Positions 44,841 to 54,748 are shown, counted from the stretch's first letter. The stretch is DNA of 64,000 nucleotides from Eubacterium ruminantium (GCF_900167085.1 NZ_FUXA01000003.1:270692-334691); one strand, 5' to 3'. Made by a program: numbers and translations. Notes: a model not told the origin generated them from the sequence alone.

Positions 44841-44846
44841 TATAAT
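44841..44846 (+). promoter_or_regulatory. Candidate -10 box for rnpB
   Basis: TATAAT lies 42 bases before the first paired base of the RNase P RNA P1 helix, in a strongly AT-rich region on the plus strand. No good TTGACA-like -35 element is spaced 16-18 bases upstream. The region 44774-44888 otherwise shows nothing recognisable. Confidence 0.4.
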
Positions 44847-44888
44847 TTCAAATTGCTTAAAAATATTGCCTGTGCTATCATCTACTCT

Positions 44889-45251
44889 GTAAGCAGGACA
44901 GGTAATCGCGGATGATATATCATTTCCGATTTTGTATCGGGAAAATGATATCATATGAGGAAAGTCCGGGCTTCACAGGGCAGGATGCCGGATAACGTCC
45001 GGGAGAGGTGACTTTCGGAAAGTGCAACAGAAAATAACCGCTGCCTTCGGCAGTAAGGGTGAAAAGGCGAGGTAAGAGCTCACCGCTCTTCTGGTAACAG
45101 AGGAGGCTGTGTAAACCCCATCTGAAGCAAGACCAAAACGAAGCCATATGGCTGCCCGCCATACTTCAGGTAGGTCGCTTGAACCGTGTGGCAACATACG
45201 GTCTAGATAGATGATTACCCACGACATAACCCGGCTTATCGTTCTGCTTAC
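44889..45251 (+). ncRNA. rnpB: RNase P RNA
   Basis: The plus strand contains the conserved RNase P core: GAGGAAAGTCCGGGC near the 5' side, GGTGAAAAGGCGAGGTAAGAG and GGTAAC in the middle, AAACCCCATCTGAAGCAAGACC, and ACCCGGCTTATCG near the 3' end. The ends are set by the P1 helix, GTAAGCAGGAC (44889) with GTTCTGCTTAC (ending 45251). It is transcribed against its neighbours. RNase P removes the 5' leader from tRNA precursors. Confidence 0.95.
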
Positions 45252-45260
45252 ATAACAAAA

Positions 45261-45307
45261 CAGCTGCAATTGATCGATTTACTCGAACAATCACAGCTGA
45301 TTTTTTT
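45261..45307 (+). terminator. Terminator of rnpB
   Basis: CAGCTGCAATTGATCGA (45261-45277) pairs with TCGAACAATCACAGCTG (45283-45299) with 14 of 17 pairs matched, followed by ATTTTTTTATTTTATT. It starts 9 bases after the P1 helix. On the minus strand it is followed by a TTTTG run, so it could also stop transcripts from the nucleoside kinase gene. Confidence 0.9.
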
Positions 45308-45401
45308 ATTTTATTCTATTTTTCAAATGCATTTATCAATCAGCTGCCGGCATATTTATGCTAAATTATCTGTCTTTTTTCCGGACCGACCGCTGAAACT
45401 T

Positions 45402-47075
45402 TTATATATCGAAGCAGCCTCCACCGATAAATTCTCTCATGATGGAATTCTGCGGGATGTTGGAAACATCAAATCCAAGGAAATAATCCAGGAATTTAAG
45501 AAGTCTCTTTGCTTCAAAATATTCTTTGCAATCATTTGGCACTCTGAAAAGAAGCGGCTCAACAAACTGCTTTATAGCCGAAAGTTCATAAATAAGCGCT
45601 GAGTTAAACATTACATCAGCTTCCTCCTGGAACGGGAAGATATTCTTCTCCTCACCCCTTCTTACTGAAGGCCACATATTTATGGTCTGCTGTGCATCAT
45701 TTCCTCTTGTTCTAGCATCTCTGACTATCCTTCGAAGAAGTCTGCCGTCTGTAGTAGCGATTCTGTTGTGTTCATCAACATTTAAGAGGTTGAGAGCACT
45801 TATATAGATCTTGAATTTGTCCTTATCAGGAAGCGCCACTGACATCTTAGGATTAAGCGCATGAATTCCTTCACATACAAGAACATCACCCGGCTCAAGC
45901 TTCATCTTCTTACCGTCATACATTTTCTTACCTATAGTAAAATCAAACTTAGGCATTTCTTCTTCATTTCCGTTAAGAAGGCTTATAATCTTATTGTTGA
46001 ACAGCTCAAGGTCAACAGCTTCAAGACATTCAAAATCGAAATTTCCGTCTTCATCTCTCGGAGTTTCATCTCTATCCTTGAAGAAGTTATCAAGAGCTAT
46101 AGGATGCGGATGCATTCCATGTGCTCTAAGCTGAATACTGAGTCTATGTGAAAATGTCGTCTTTCCTGATGACGAAGGTCCTGCAATAAGAACAACCTTT
46201 TTATCCTCATCAATTATCCTGCATGCTATCTCAGCAATCTCCTTCTCCATAAGAGCTTCCTGAACCAGCATAAGATCGTTGATGTCACCGTTTGTAACAA
46301 CATCATTTATGTCGCCCACGCACTCAACATCCATCATATCGCCCCAATCCTCACCTTTTCTGAGAACCTTATATAATTTTTCCGGAGCGGTATATTCAAT
46401 CTTTTGCTCCGGATGCTTATTGTCCGGAACTACAAGTACGAAACCGTCATCATATGTTACAAGATCAAAATATCTGAGATACCCTGTAGACGCCGGCATA
46501 TATCCGTAGAAATAATCAGAATAATCCCCAAGATGATAAAGATTTATCTTAGATACACGGCGGTATTTAAGAAGCTTTTCCTTATCTTTAAGACCGGCGA
46601 GACCGAATTTGATTCTTGCTTCATCCGTGCTTACAGAATTCTTATTAATCGGAATATCTTCATTCACAAGGCTGAACATCTTCTCTTTTACTTCTGATAT
46701 AAGCTTTTCCGTACACTTAACATTTTCACTTACTATCCTGCAGAAAAATCCTTTTCCAAGGGAATACATAACATCGATGTAATAATCATTTCTCTCACCA
46801 AGAACATCCTTGAATGCCTTAAGCATAAGAAGTGTAAGTCCTCTTTTGTAGATATCAAAACCGATGACAGTCTCCATTCCCACAAATTCTACAACAGAAT
46901 TTCCTTCAAGCTGATAACGCAACTCTCTAAGCTTTCCGTCTACAAGAGCCGCTATATATTTACGCTTTGAATCCGGAAGCGCAAATTCCGTAAGGAATTC
47001 AAGTCTTGTATGTTTATCAACACTTATGGATTTACGAATGTCTCCTGCAACAAGTTCTATATTGATCTTTTCCAT
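45402..47075 (-). CDS. Nucleoside kinase with N-terminal TGS-like domain (uridine kinase/PRK family)
   Basis: The 557-residue protein has an N-terminal ubiquitin-like TGS domain and a middle region resembling part of threonyl-tRNA synthetase (about 60-240). The C-terminal P-loop kinase domain has Walker A LIAGPSSSGKTTF (about residues 290-302), HPIALDNFFKDRDETPRDEDG and the ERN-type region. Many clostridia carry this fused protein, annotated as uridine kinase or nucleoside kinase; the exact substrate is unclear. GGAGGG precedes the ATG. It directly follows trmK, a place often occupied by a Nif3-like gene in related genomes. Confidence 0.88.
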   Translation of the reverse strand: MEKINIELVAGDIRKSISVDKHTRLEFLTEFALPDSKRKYIAALVDGKLRELRYQLEGNSVVEFVGMETVIGFDIYKRGLTLLMLKAFKDVLGERNDYYIDVMYSLGKGFFCRIVSENVKCTEKLISEVKEKMFSLVNEDIPINKNSVSTDEARIKFGLAGLKDKEKLLKYRRVSKINLYHLGDYSDYFYGYMPASTGYLRYFDLVTYDDGFVLVVPDNKHPEQKIEYTAPEKLYKVLRKGEDWGDMMDVECVGDINDVVTNGDINDLMLVQEALMEKEIAEIACRIIDEDKKVVLIAGPSSSGKTTFSHRLSIQLRAHGMHPHPIALDNFFKDRDETPRDEDGNFDFECLEAVDLELFNNKIISLLNGNEEEMPKFDFTIGKKMYDGKKMKLEPGDVLVCEGIHALNPKMSVALPDKDKFKIYISALNLLNVDEHNRIATTDGRLLRRIVRDARTRGNDAQQTINMWPSVRRGEEKNIFPFQEEADVMFNSALIYELSAIKQFVEPLLFRVPNDCKEYFEAKRLLKFLDYFLGFDVSNIPQNSIMREFIGGGCFDI

Positions 47076-47079
47076 ATTG

Positions 47080-47832
47080 CTAACCCTCCTGATAATATTT
47101 ATCTAAAATGAACCTGAAATTCTCAAGTTCCTGTTCTATCCGTAATTTCTTATCCTCCGCTGTCCCCTTCGCCTCTTTGTTCATTTTATCAATGATCTTT
47201 TCATATGATACTATCCTGCCGGTCAGATACTCTTTAAGGGTTGCATTTCCCTTCTTCATAAGTATCTCTCCAAACAAAAGATTCAACTCATCTGCTGTTT
47301 CCTGAATATCCCCACAATACTCAGCGCAAATGATGTTGTAGTATTTTCCGGCATCCTTCATCATATCCTCATCAACAATCCTGAAACCATTTTCCGTTAG
47401 ATATTTACGAACCTCATATATATCCGACTGAGGAGAAAGAACCAGTTTGTAACCTTTTTCAAGGCACTTTGCATTCTTAATTATATCTATTATAAGGTAT
47501 CCACCCATTCCGGCTATAACCGCCATGTCGGTTTCACCTTTTTCTATATTCTCAAATCCATTCGACTTTCTGACGGTTATACTGTCACCAAGTCCGTAAT
47601 CACTGATATTTTTCTTTGCGATTTCAAGAGGACCATCATTTATATCTACAGCATAAACCTTATCTGCTATATCCTCCTGAATAAGGAAAATACTTATAAA
47701 TGCATGATCGCATCCTATATCAACTATCTTCGGTTTATCAGCCTTATCATAACAGAAAAGCCCGCAGCTCTTCGCCATGGCGGCAACTGCGAGCATTCTG
47801 TCAGAAAGTCTTCCTTTAACACTTTTAGCCAA
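47080..47832 (-). CDS. trmK: tRNA (adenine22-N1)-methyltransferase
   Basis: The 250-residue protein has the TrmK pattern: LSDRMLAVAAMAKSCG at the N-terminus, the SAM motif VDIGCDHAFISIFLIQ, AVIAGMGGYLIIDII with the GMGG loop, and LVLSPQSDIYEVRKYL. It methylates N1 of A22 in tRNAs with long variable arms and some others. It is in the conserved dnaG-rpoD-trmK gene order. Confidence 0.92.
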   Translation of the reverse strand: MAKSVKGRLSDRMLAVAAMAKSCGLFCYDKADKPKIVDIGCDHAFISIFLIQEDIADKVYAVDINDGPLEIAKKNISDYGLGDSITVRKSNGFENIEKGETDMAVIAGMGGYLIIDIIKNAKCLEKGYKLVLSPQSDIYEVRKYLTENGFRIVDEDMMKDAGKYYNIICAEYCGDIQETADELNLLFGEILMKKGNATLKEYLTGRIVSYEKIIDKMNKEAKGTAEDKKLRIEQELENFRFILDKYYQEG

Positions 47833-47848
47833 AATTTATACTCCCTGC

Positions 47849-49255
47849 TTACTCAAGGAATTCCTTAAGCTTTCTGCTTCTGCTAGGATGTCTCAGTTTT
47901 CTGAGAGCCTTAGCTTCTATCTGTCTGATTCTTTCACGTGTTACGCTGAATTCTTTACCTACTTCTTCAAGTGTTCTTGCTCTTCCGTCATCAAGACCGA
48001 AACGAAGTCTTAATACCTTCTGCTCCCTGTCTGTAAGGGTTCCGAGCACCTCAACGAGCTGTTCCTTAAGAAGTGTAAATGCTGCTGCTTCAGCCGGAAC
48101 AGGTACATTTTCATCCTGAATAAAGTCTCCAAGGTGGCTGTCTTCCTCTTCACCGATAGGTGTCTCGAGAGAAACAGGCTCCTGGCTGATCTTTAAGATT
48201 TCTCTTACTCTTTCTACAGGAAGATTCATCTCTTCAGCGATTTCATCAGGAGATGGCTCACGTCCAAGTTCCTGAAGAAGCTGTCTTGAAACTCTGATAA
48301 GTTTATTGATAGTTTCAACCATATGTACAGGAATTCTTATAGTTCTTGCCTGATCCGCAATAGCTCTTGTGATAGCCTGTCTGATCCACCATGTAGCATA
48401 TGTACTGAACTTATATCCCTTTGTATAATCGAACTTTTCTACAGCCTTAATAAGACCAAGGTTACCTTCCTGGATAAGATCAAGGAAGAGCATACCACGA
48501 CCTACATATCTTTTGGCGATACTTACAACAAGTCGTAAGTTTGCCTCAGCAAGCTTCTTCTTAGCAGCAAGGCCTTCCGGTCCGTCATCTTCCATCTTTC
48601 TTGCAAGTTCAATCTCTTCTTCTGCTGTAAGAAGAGGAACCTTACCGATATCCTTAAGATACATACGAACAGGATCTTCGATACTTACACCGTCAGGAAC
48701 ACTCAAATCAATCTGTTCCATATCGATTTCTTCTTCGTCATCAAGTTCAAATAAAAGATCGTTCGGTTCAACATCATCATCGTCATCTGTGATAGTGAGC
48801 ACGTCTACTTTGTTCTGCTCAAAGAATTCGATAACTCTGTTCATATTATCATCTGTAAGGAATTCCTGCTTATTCTTAAATGCATCTATGATTTCTGTAT
48901 CTTCGATAACACTCTTTCTGCTTTTAGCTATAGCAAGAAGTCTTTCAAGTGTATCATTAAAGAGCTTTTCATCTTCTTCACTGAGCTTCTGAGCTTCTGC
49001 CTTTGTGCTTTCTTCGCCTTCAGCAGTATTTCCTTCCTCAGTCTTTTCACTCTTGTCTGATTTAAGCACTTTAACTGTTCTTGTCTTTGTAACCTTTTCG
49101 GTCTTTGAGTCCTTATCAGCCTTGGATTTCTTTGTGGTTTTCTTACCAGCCTTATCCTTCATATCCGCTTCTCTGAGGAGCATATCTGCTGCTGCCTCAA
49201 GCTCACGACTGCTAATGAACTGCATTTCATCATCTAAACTCTTTCTTCTTGCCAT
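47849..49255 (-). CDS. rpoD: Primary sigma factor RpoD (sigma-70/SigA)
   Basis: The 468-residue protein has a long charged N-terminal region (residues 1 to about 195, Lys/Glu/Thr-rich), region 1.2 ([19 protein letters not shown]), region 2 ([34 protein letters not shown]), region 3 and region 4 with the helix-turn-helix near [19 protein letters not shown]. It directs RNA polymerase to housekeeping promoters. The start follows the dnaG stop directly. Confidence 0.97.
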   Translation of the reverse strand: MARRKSLDDEMQFISSRELEAAADMLLREADMKDKAGKKTTKKSKADKDSKTEKVTKTRTVKVLKSDKSEKTEEGNTAEGEESTKAEAQKLSEEDEKLFNDTLERLLAIAKSRKSVIEDTEIIDAFKNKQEFLTDDNMNRVIEFFEQNKVDVLTITDDDDDVEPNDLLFELDDEEEIDMEQIDLSVPDGVSIEDPVRMYLKDIGKVPLLTAEEEIELARKMEDDGPEGLAAKKKLAEANLRLVVSIAKRYVGRGMLFLDLIQEGNLGLIKAVEKFDYTKGYKFSTYATWWIRQAITRAIADQARTIRIPVHMVETINKLIRVSRQLLQELGREPSPDEIAEEMNLPVERVREILKISQEPVSLETPIGEEEDSHLGDFIQDENVPVPAEAAAFTLLKEQLVEVLGTLTDREQKVLRLRFGLDDGRARTLEEVGKEFSVTRERIRQIEAKALRKLRHPSRSRKLKEFLE

Positions 49256-51016
49256 TTATATTTTTACCTCCAGTCTATCAAGACTTTTTTTCCTTTGTAT
49301 AAGATCCATCAGTTTTTGCGGATCTTTATTGTTTTTAAGAGCACTTTCTATACTGTTGCTCTTTACACGCTTTACAATCTCTGTAAATGCTTTATTTTTC
49401 TCATTTCCATCAAGCATTCTCGGAAGCTCGGTATTCATTATCGCCGCAACCACCTGCTGACTTTCAAGACTTTCAAATCTGTCTATTATAGCCGCCGGGC
49501 TGACTTTTCCCTGCTTCTCATACTGCTCATAAAGGAGCTTCGCAACTGCATTTATATTATCATCAGTGAAGTCTTCCACGGAAATGACATTTTCAAGTTT
49601 TTTGAACAGCTCCGGTTCATTTACCATCCAGGTAAGGAGAAGTTTCTGACTTTCAACCGCTGCCCCATCAGGCGAAATGTCCCTGACTCCCGGATCATTT
49701 ACCGGTGAACTGTCTCTACTGTCTACAAGTACTGTTGTATCTACAGCCCCTCGTAAATATTCTTTTTCTATCTGATATTTATTGCTGATGATCTCAATAT
49801 AACTATTCATCCTGACCGGATCTTCAATAGGTTTCAGAAGTCTTGCAACTCTGCCTATAAATTCCGTTCTTTCCTCAGGATCATTTTGTTTATATTCTTT
49901 TGCAAGGAGTTCGGTTTCAAACAGAAGTCCCGGTTTTGCATCCTTAATCCTCTGTTCGTATTCTTCCGCTCCCAATGCTTTGATAAATTCATCCGGATCC
50001 TTATAAGGACTCATATCTATAACTCTTTGAGTCATATCAGCATTTCTAAGTATTTCTATAGCTTTAAGCGTTGCCTGCCTTCCGGCCCCGTCACTATCAT
50101 ATGCCAGATAAACCTCTGAAGTATATCTCTTTATGATCAGCGCCTGCTCTTCTGTAAATGCAGTTCCGAGGGAAGCAACAGCATTATCGAATCCCGCCTG
50201 ATGCATGGAAATAACATCCATATATCCTTCGCAAAGTATAATGCCTCGCCGCCGGCTTCTCTTCGCAATATTCATAGCGAAAAGATTTCTTCTCTTGTTG
50301 AAGATGTCGGTTTCTTTGGTATTGAGGTACTTAGGTTTTGCATCTCCAAGCACTCGTCCACCGAATGCTATGACTTTTCCGCCTATATCTGTTATCGGAA
50401 CCATTACCCTGTTCCAGAAAATGTCCTGAGCACCATACTTTTCAGTGAAGTTCACCAGTCCGCTGTCTCTCATAAGATCATCAGAGTAACCTCTGCTCTT
50501 AAGATATTTATACAGGCCGTCGCTGTATTTGTCCGCATATCCCAATCCGAAATTCGCTATGGTCTCTTCCGTGAAACCACGCTTTTCCATAAAATAATCC
50601 CGGCCTTTAATACCATTTTCCGTTTTAGTGAGAATATAGTGATAATATGCGGCTGCGCTCTTACTTACTTCTCTAAGAAGCTCTCTCCTGTTTTCTACCT
50701 TTTTCTGCTCCGGCGACATCTCATTCTCCGGAAGAGGTATGCCTGCTCTGTCAGCAAGATATTTCAAAGCTTCCGCAAATGTATAATTCTCGTACTGCAT
50801 AAGAAATGTAATAACATTTCCGCCTACACCGCAACCAAAACAGTGATAAATCTGCTTTGTTCTGCTTACGTGAAATGACGGTGTCTTTTCATTATGAAAC
50901 GGACAGCAGCACATATATGAATTACCGGCCCTCTTCAGACCGACAAAACTGCCGATAACATCGACTATGTCATTTTTTTCTCTTATCTCTTCAACCAATT
51001 CTTCGGAATAAAACAT
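49256..51016 (-). CDS. dnaG: DNA primase
   Basis: The 586-residue protein has the N-terminal CHC2 zinc ribbon (CPFHNEKTPSF, then YHCFGCG), the catalytic core with a TOPRIM fold (ILCEGYMDVISMHQAGF, AYDSDGAGRQA) and a C-terminal helicase-binding region. It synthesises RNA primers for replication. It lies between dgt and rpoD in the macromolecular-synthesis cluster. Confidence 0.97.
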   Translation of the reverse strand: MFYSEELVEEIREKNDIVDVIGSFVGLKRAGNSYMCCCPFHNEKTPSFHVSRTKQIYHCFGCGVGGNVITFLMQYENYTFAEALKYLADRAGIPLPENEMSPEQKKVENRRELLREVSKSAAAYYHYILTKTENGIKGRDYFMEKRGFTEETIANFGLGYADKYSDGLYKYLKSRGYSDDLMRDSGLVNFTEKYGAQDIFWNRVMVPITDIGGKVIAFGGRVLGDAKPKYLNTKETDIFNKRRNLFAMNIAKRSRRRGIILCEGYMDVISMHQAGFDNAVASLGTAFTEEQALIIKRYTSEVYLAYDSDGAGRQATLKAIEILRNADMTQRVIDMSPYKDPDEFIKALGAEEYEQRIKDAKPGLLFETELLAKEYKQNDPEERTEFIGRVARLLKPIEDPVRMNSYIEIISNKYQIEKEYLRGAVDTTVLVDSRDSSPVNDPGVRDISPDGAAVESQKLLLTWMVNEPELFKKLENVISVEDFTDDNINAVAKLLYEQYEKQGKVSPAAIIDRFESLESQQVVAAIMNTELPRMLDGNEKNKAFTEIVKRVKSNSIESALKNNKDPQKLMDLIQRKKSLDRLEVKI

Positions 51017-51044
51017 ATTCTCTCCAATTCAGCCAAATTATAAT

Positions 51045-52052
51045 CTATAAAATGTTCCATGAATGAGGAACGTAAATATCCTGAAATTTCATGATAGCAT
51101 AATTATCAGTCATACCTGCTATGTAATCACAGACTACCGTATCCTGTCTCTCGCCACCATCTATCATCGCAAGGAATTCAATACTCATTTCCTCCGTATG
51201 TTCCATATAATGTTCAAACAGTATACGGATTATCTTAGTAGCTTTTATTTCCTCGCTCTTGGCCTTCATGTTGGTATAAAGATTCTTGAACATGAACTCC
51301 CTAAGTCTGAGAAGTGCATCCTCATACTCCTTCGAAAGTGATACATCATTTTTGTCCATAGAATTATTTATGGCATCATGTATCAGATTATTGATCCTGT
51401 CTCTGGTACTGTGGCCAAGTATACTACTGATATCGGCCGGAATATCCTCTTCTTTAAGGATATCTGCCCTTATGCCGTCATCTATATCATGACTTATATA
51501 AGCCACTTTATCGGAAATTCTTACAATCTTTCCCTCAAGTGTCGATGGCATAAGTGATGTCTTATGATTAAGAATCCCGTCAAGTACTTCCTGGGTAAGA
51601 TTAAGTCCCTTTCCTTCTTTCTCAAGTTTTTCAAGAACTCTTACACTTTGCTCGTTATGAAAAAATGGTCTGTTCAACGCCTCCGTAAGTGCTCTCTCTC
51701 CGGCATGGCCAAATGGAGTATGCCCTATATCGTGTCCGAGAGCTATGGCTTCCGTCAGATCTTCATTTAATCTAAGGCTCCTGGCAATAGTTCTTGCTAT
51801 CTGCGAAACCTCAAGAGTATGTGTAAGTCTTGTTCTGTAATGATCGCCGTAAGGTGACAGAAATACCTGTGTCTTATGCTTAAGTCTTCTGAATGACTTA
51901 CAGTGCAGAATTCTGTCCCTGTCTCTTTGATAAACAGTTCTCAGATCACAGTGCTCTTCGTATACTTTTCTGCCCTTCGACTCATCACTAAATGCCGCAA
52001 AAGGACTGAATATCTTATGTTCTCTTTTTTCAATCTCTTCTCTTACAGTCAT
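51045..52052 (-). CDS. dgt: dGTP triphosphohydrolase-like HD protein
   Basis: The 335-residue protein has the HD metal motif spread over TRLTHTLEVSQIAR and LGHDIGHTPFGHAGE, and the segment CKSFRRLKHKTQVFLSPYGDHYRTRLTH typical of clostridial dNTPases. It probably hydrolyses dNTPs to deoxynucleosides and triphosphate; substrate preference varies in the family. It is the first gene of the dgt-dnaG-rpoD-trmK-kinase cluster. Confidence 0.92.
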   Translation of the reverse strand: MTVREEIEKREHKIFSPFAAFSDESKGRKVYEEHCDLRTVYQRDRDRILHCKSFRRLKHKTQVFLSPYGDHYRTRLTHTLEVSQIARTIARSLRLNEDLTEAIALGHDIGHTPFGHAGERALTEALNRPFFHNEQSVRVLEKLEKEGKGLNLTQEVLDGILNHKTSLMPSTLEGKIVRISDKVAYISHDIDDGIRADILKEEDIPADISSILGHSTRDRINNLIHDAINNSMDKNDVSLSKEYEDALLRLREFMFKNLYTNMKAKSEEIKATKIIRILFEHYMEHTEEMSIEFLAMIDGGERQDTVVCDYIAGMTDNYAIMKFQDIYVPHSWNIL

Positions 52053-52165
52053 TTTCTCACCAATTCATATCTTGTGAATAAAGTGTCACAATATATTCTT
52101 CTATAAAACTTTCGAAATACCTTTTTTTGTTTTTAATTTTTTTAACAATATCTACTTATTTTTAC

Positions 52166-52208
52166 AAAAAGAGAGCACACCCGCCAAAATGATAGTGAGT
52201 GCGCTCTC
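52166..52208 (-). terminator. Terminator after the NlpC/P60 gene
   Basis: On the minus strand GAGAGCGCACTCAC faces GTGTGCTCTC around a CATTTTGG-containing loop, followed by TTTTTGT. It lies 39 bases after the stop of the repeat protein and separates it from dgt. Confidence 0.88.
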
Positions 52209-52246
52209 TTCCTTATTACCTCTTCTAAGTTAAGGTAAAATGTATT

Positions 52247-54382
52247 TTATTCGAAAGGTCTTGTTACTCCGTAGATTGTTCCGTGAACTTCATGGATAAG
52301 TCCAAGCCAGTCCATAACATATGGTGCAACAGCTTCAATAACCTTATCATCACCAAGATAGATAGCTACATGGTTGATAATATCTGCATTAGGACTCTTA
52401 TAGTAAATAAGATCTCCTCTTCTAAGCTTAGAGTAATCAACATTACCCTTTTCTGTGTATTTCGATCCGTCCTTAGAAACATTGATATGTTTCATAGGAA
52501 CGCTTGACCAAAGTGTTCTTGAGTCATATTCATTTTCAGGATGTGAATGGTGCTCCGGATTAGCAGGTGATGGATCAAATCCGGCTGCATAGAGACACTG
52601 CATTACAAGTCCACTACAGTCAACCTGCTCACCAGGTCTTTCTGACTTACAGATAGCATATTCTGTATTGAGATACTCGTAAGCTCTCTTGATCATAGCT
52701 TCGATTCTCTCTTCTCTTGTATTGAGGTTACCTGCATACATATTGCTGATAAAGAATCCAGGCATCTCTGTCATAGGAACGAGACCGTCTATCTCATCGA
52801 TAACATGTCCCTTACCATTGAATTTGTATGTCTTTCCACCCTTAACTAAATATCCGTTAGTGTAGAATACAACCTTACCGTCTTTACAATAAAAACGTCC
52901 ATACTGATTCTCACCAACTCCGTTAAATGAAAAATCAACCTTACCGTTCTTACATTTGAACCATCCATACTGGTTCTTCTCGATTGTATTACAATCAAAG
53001 TCTACTTTACCATTCTTACACTTGAACCATCCATACTGGTTCTTCTCGATTGTATTACAATCAAAGTCTACTTTACCATTCTTACACTTGAACCATCCGT
53101 ACTGGTTCTTTTCGATTGTGTTACAGCTGAAATCAACCTTACCGTTCTTACACTTGAACCATCCATACTGGTTCTTCTCGATTGTGTTACAGCTGAAGTC
53201 TACTTTACCGTTCTTACACTTGAACCATCCATACTGGTTCTTCTCGATTGTATTACAATCAAAGTCTACTTTACCATTCTTACACTTGAACCATCCATAC
53301 TGATTCTTCTCGATTGTGTTACAGCTGAAATCTACTTTACCGTTTTTACACTTGAACCATCCATACTGGTTCTGCTCAATTGTATTACAGCTAAAGTCTA
53401 CTTTACCGTTCTTACACTTGAACCATCCATACTGGTTCTTTTCGATTGTATTACAGCTGAAGTCTACCTTACCATTTTTAATTCTCCACCAACCATAATC
53501 ATTCTTTGCTATGGTATCAGTGAAATTAACTTTTCCGTTTTCAACATACCACCAAGCATCTTCACCTTTAACAGTTCCCTGTAAAACGCTTGTAGTCTTA
53601 GTCATTACTTCGCCATTTACGATATAAAGCCAAGAATTTTTGTTGTTGAATTTAGCCTTAACAAAACCGTTTTTACCGAAGTTTACAGCACCATTTTCAA
53701 CATACCAGTATCCGTACTGATTGCTCTTAACTCCTGTGAAATTCTTCTGCACTTTACCATCAACTACATAATTCCAAACACCATTGTTTTTAACAAGTCC
53801 TGTAGGCTTTTTTGTTACATTTTTGTTAGGCTTTTTCTTATCATTTGTTTCTTTTTTAACGTCTTTTGTTTCTTTTACATTTTTTGTGTCATCAACACTA
53901 TCAAGCTTCTCCGGCTGAGTTTCTTTGACTATACTTTTTGCAGATTCTTTTTCAACTTCTACTTTCTTCTCCTCAACCGTCTTTTCATCTGCTGCTTTTT
54001 CTTCAACAGCATCTGCATTTTCTTCTGTTTCTGTTGGTGCATCCACACCGTCCTCAGCTTCATCTTTTTTCTCTTCTGAAGCTTCTTCTGTTTTTTCCTC
54101 CGGATCAGTTACTTCTTCAGTTTTACCATCTTCAGCTTCTGAAGTTTCGCTTTCTGATTCTGTCGAAGATACCTCTTCTGCTTCAGTATCATTCGCTTTT
54201 GAATCATCATCAATATCTGATGATTCTTCGTTATCATGTTCTTCTGATTCAACCTCAACATGATTAACTTCATCTGTTGCCGCGTATACTTTTTTTGCAC
54301 CTACTGCTGTACCGGCAAAAAGGAGTGTCATGCTGAATACTCCAGTTAAAACGATTCTCTTTACGCAAGATAATTTAATCAT
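52247..54382 (-). CDS. Secreted NlpC/P60 hydrolase with cell-wall-binding-like repeats
   Basis: From the ATG at 54382 (AGAGGGAA upstream) the product is 711 residues. A signal peptide (basic start, hydrophobic core, AATDE junction) is followed by an acidic Glu/Ser/Asp/Thr-rich region and a Lys-rich stretch. Aromatic cell-wall/choline-binding-like repeats (GYWYVENGAVNFG type) follow, eight of them near-identical 22-residue copies containing NQYGWFKCKNGKVDF. The C-terminal NlpC/P60 domain has the catalytic cysteine in QVDCSGLVMQCLY and the histidine in INHVAIYLGDDKV. It probably cleaves peptidoglycan stem peptides. A family of similar proteins is common in Lachnospiraceae. Confidence 0.92.
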   Translation of the reverse strand: MIKLSCVKRIVLTGVFSMTLLFAGTAVGAKKVYAATDEVNHVEVESEEHDNEESSDIDDDSKANDTEAEEVSSTESESETSEAEDGKTEEVTDPEEKTEEASEEKKDEAEDGVDAPTETEENADAVEEKAADEKTVEEKKVEVEKESAKSIVKETQPEKLDSVDDTKNVKETKDVKKETNDKKKPNKNVTKKPTGLVKNNGVWNYVVDGKVQKNFTGVKSNQYGYWYVENGAVNFGKNGFVKAKFNNKNSWLYIVNGEVMTKTTSVLQGTVKGEDAWWYVENGKVNFTDTIAKNDYGWWRIKNGKVDFSCNTIEKNQYGWFKCKNGKVDFSCNTIEQNQYGWFKCKNGKVDFSCNTIEKNQYGWFKCKNGKVDFDCNTIEKNQYGWFKCKNGKVDFSCNTIEKNQYGWFKCKNGKVDFSCNTIEKNQYGWFKCKNGKVDFDCNTIEKNQYGWFKCKNGKVDFDCNTIEKNQYGWFKCKNGKVDFSFNGVGENQYGRFYCKDGKVVFYTNGYLVKGGKTYKFNGKGHVIDEIDGLVPMTEMPGFFISNMYAGNLNTREERIEAMIKRAYEYLNTEYAICKSERPGEQVDCSGLVMQCLYAAGFDPSPANPEHHSHPENEYDSRTLWSSVPMKHINVSKDGSKYTEKGNVDYSKLRRGDLIYYKSPNADIINHVAIYLGDDKVIEAVAPYVMDWLGLIHEVHGTIYGVTRPFE
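52910..53437 (-). repeat. Eight 66-bp tandem repeats in the NlpC/P60 gene
   Basis: Eight consecutive 22-codon units, each with NQYGWFKCKNGKVDF and then SCNTIEK or DCNTIEK, follow without gaps. Most differ by only a few synonymous or S/D changes, which points to recent unequal recombination or slippage. Diverged flanking copies continue on both sides. The pairs of cysteines in each unit are unusual for such repeats. Homogenised arrays like this are prone to collapse in short-read assembly. Confidence 0.95.
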
Positions 54383-54573
54383 TTTCCCTCTTCCTCTCAT
54401 AATATTTTTTGAATCGAACTACTTAAATGATAACATTCGTTAACAGATAATACTAGCTTTTTTCTATTAAACATATATAAAGATGTTCTTGAATTATATT
54501 ATGAAAAAATGTATAATAACTGACGTTAGTTTTTTGTTTTTTTATATAAAAATTAACATTTATATTTATAATT

Positions 54574-54646
54574 GCTTCTGTGGCTCAGTTGGTAGAGCAA
54601 TTGATTCGTAATCAATAGGTCGTGGGTTCGAGTCCCATCAGAAGCT
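54574..54646 (+). tRNA. trnT: tRNA-Thr (anticodon CGU)
   Basis: The acceptor stem GCTTCTG pairs with CAGAAGC, the D-arm reads GCTC AGTTGGTA GAGC, the anticodon stem ATTGA/TCAAT encloses loop TTCGTAA with anticodon CGT, and the T-arm is GTGGG TTCGAGT CCCAT. The discriminator is T, allowed for threonine. CCA is not encoded. It is followed directly by a strong terminator and then by att-like repeats. Confidence 0.96.
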
Positions 54647-54655
54647 TAAGCCTAG

Positions 54656-54702
54656 AAAACAGCCAATATAACGCATTTACGTTGTTTGTTGGCTGTTTTT
54701 TC
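54656..54702 (+). terminator. Terminator of the tRNA-Thr gene
   Basis: AAAACAGCCAA pairs with TTGGCTGTTTT around a loop of about 22 bases, followed by TTCTTG. It starts 10 bases after the tRNA end on the plus strand. Confidence 0.9.
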
Positions 54703-54748
54703 TTGTTTGTAAAGTAATAAAAAGTAATTATATGTAAGCATAAGCAAT

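Noticed and set aside
44920..45269. Minus-strand frames of 80 and 98 codons
   Set aside because: They overlap the conserved core of RNase P RNA on the other strand and have no coding support.
50201..50878. Plus-strand frame of 225 codons opposite dnaG
   Set aside because: It lies wholly antisense to a clearly conserved primase gene, with no RBS and no recognisable protein-like motifs.
52910..53437. Possible CRISPR array from regular repeats
   Set aside because: The 66-bp units are continuous, without unique spacers, and encode an in-frame protein repeat.
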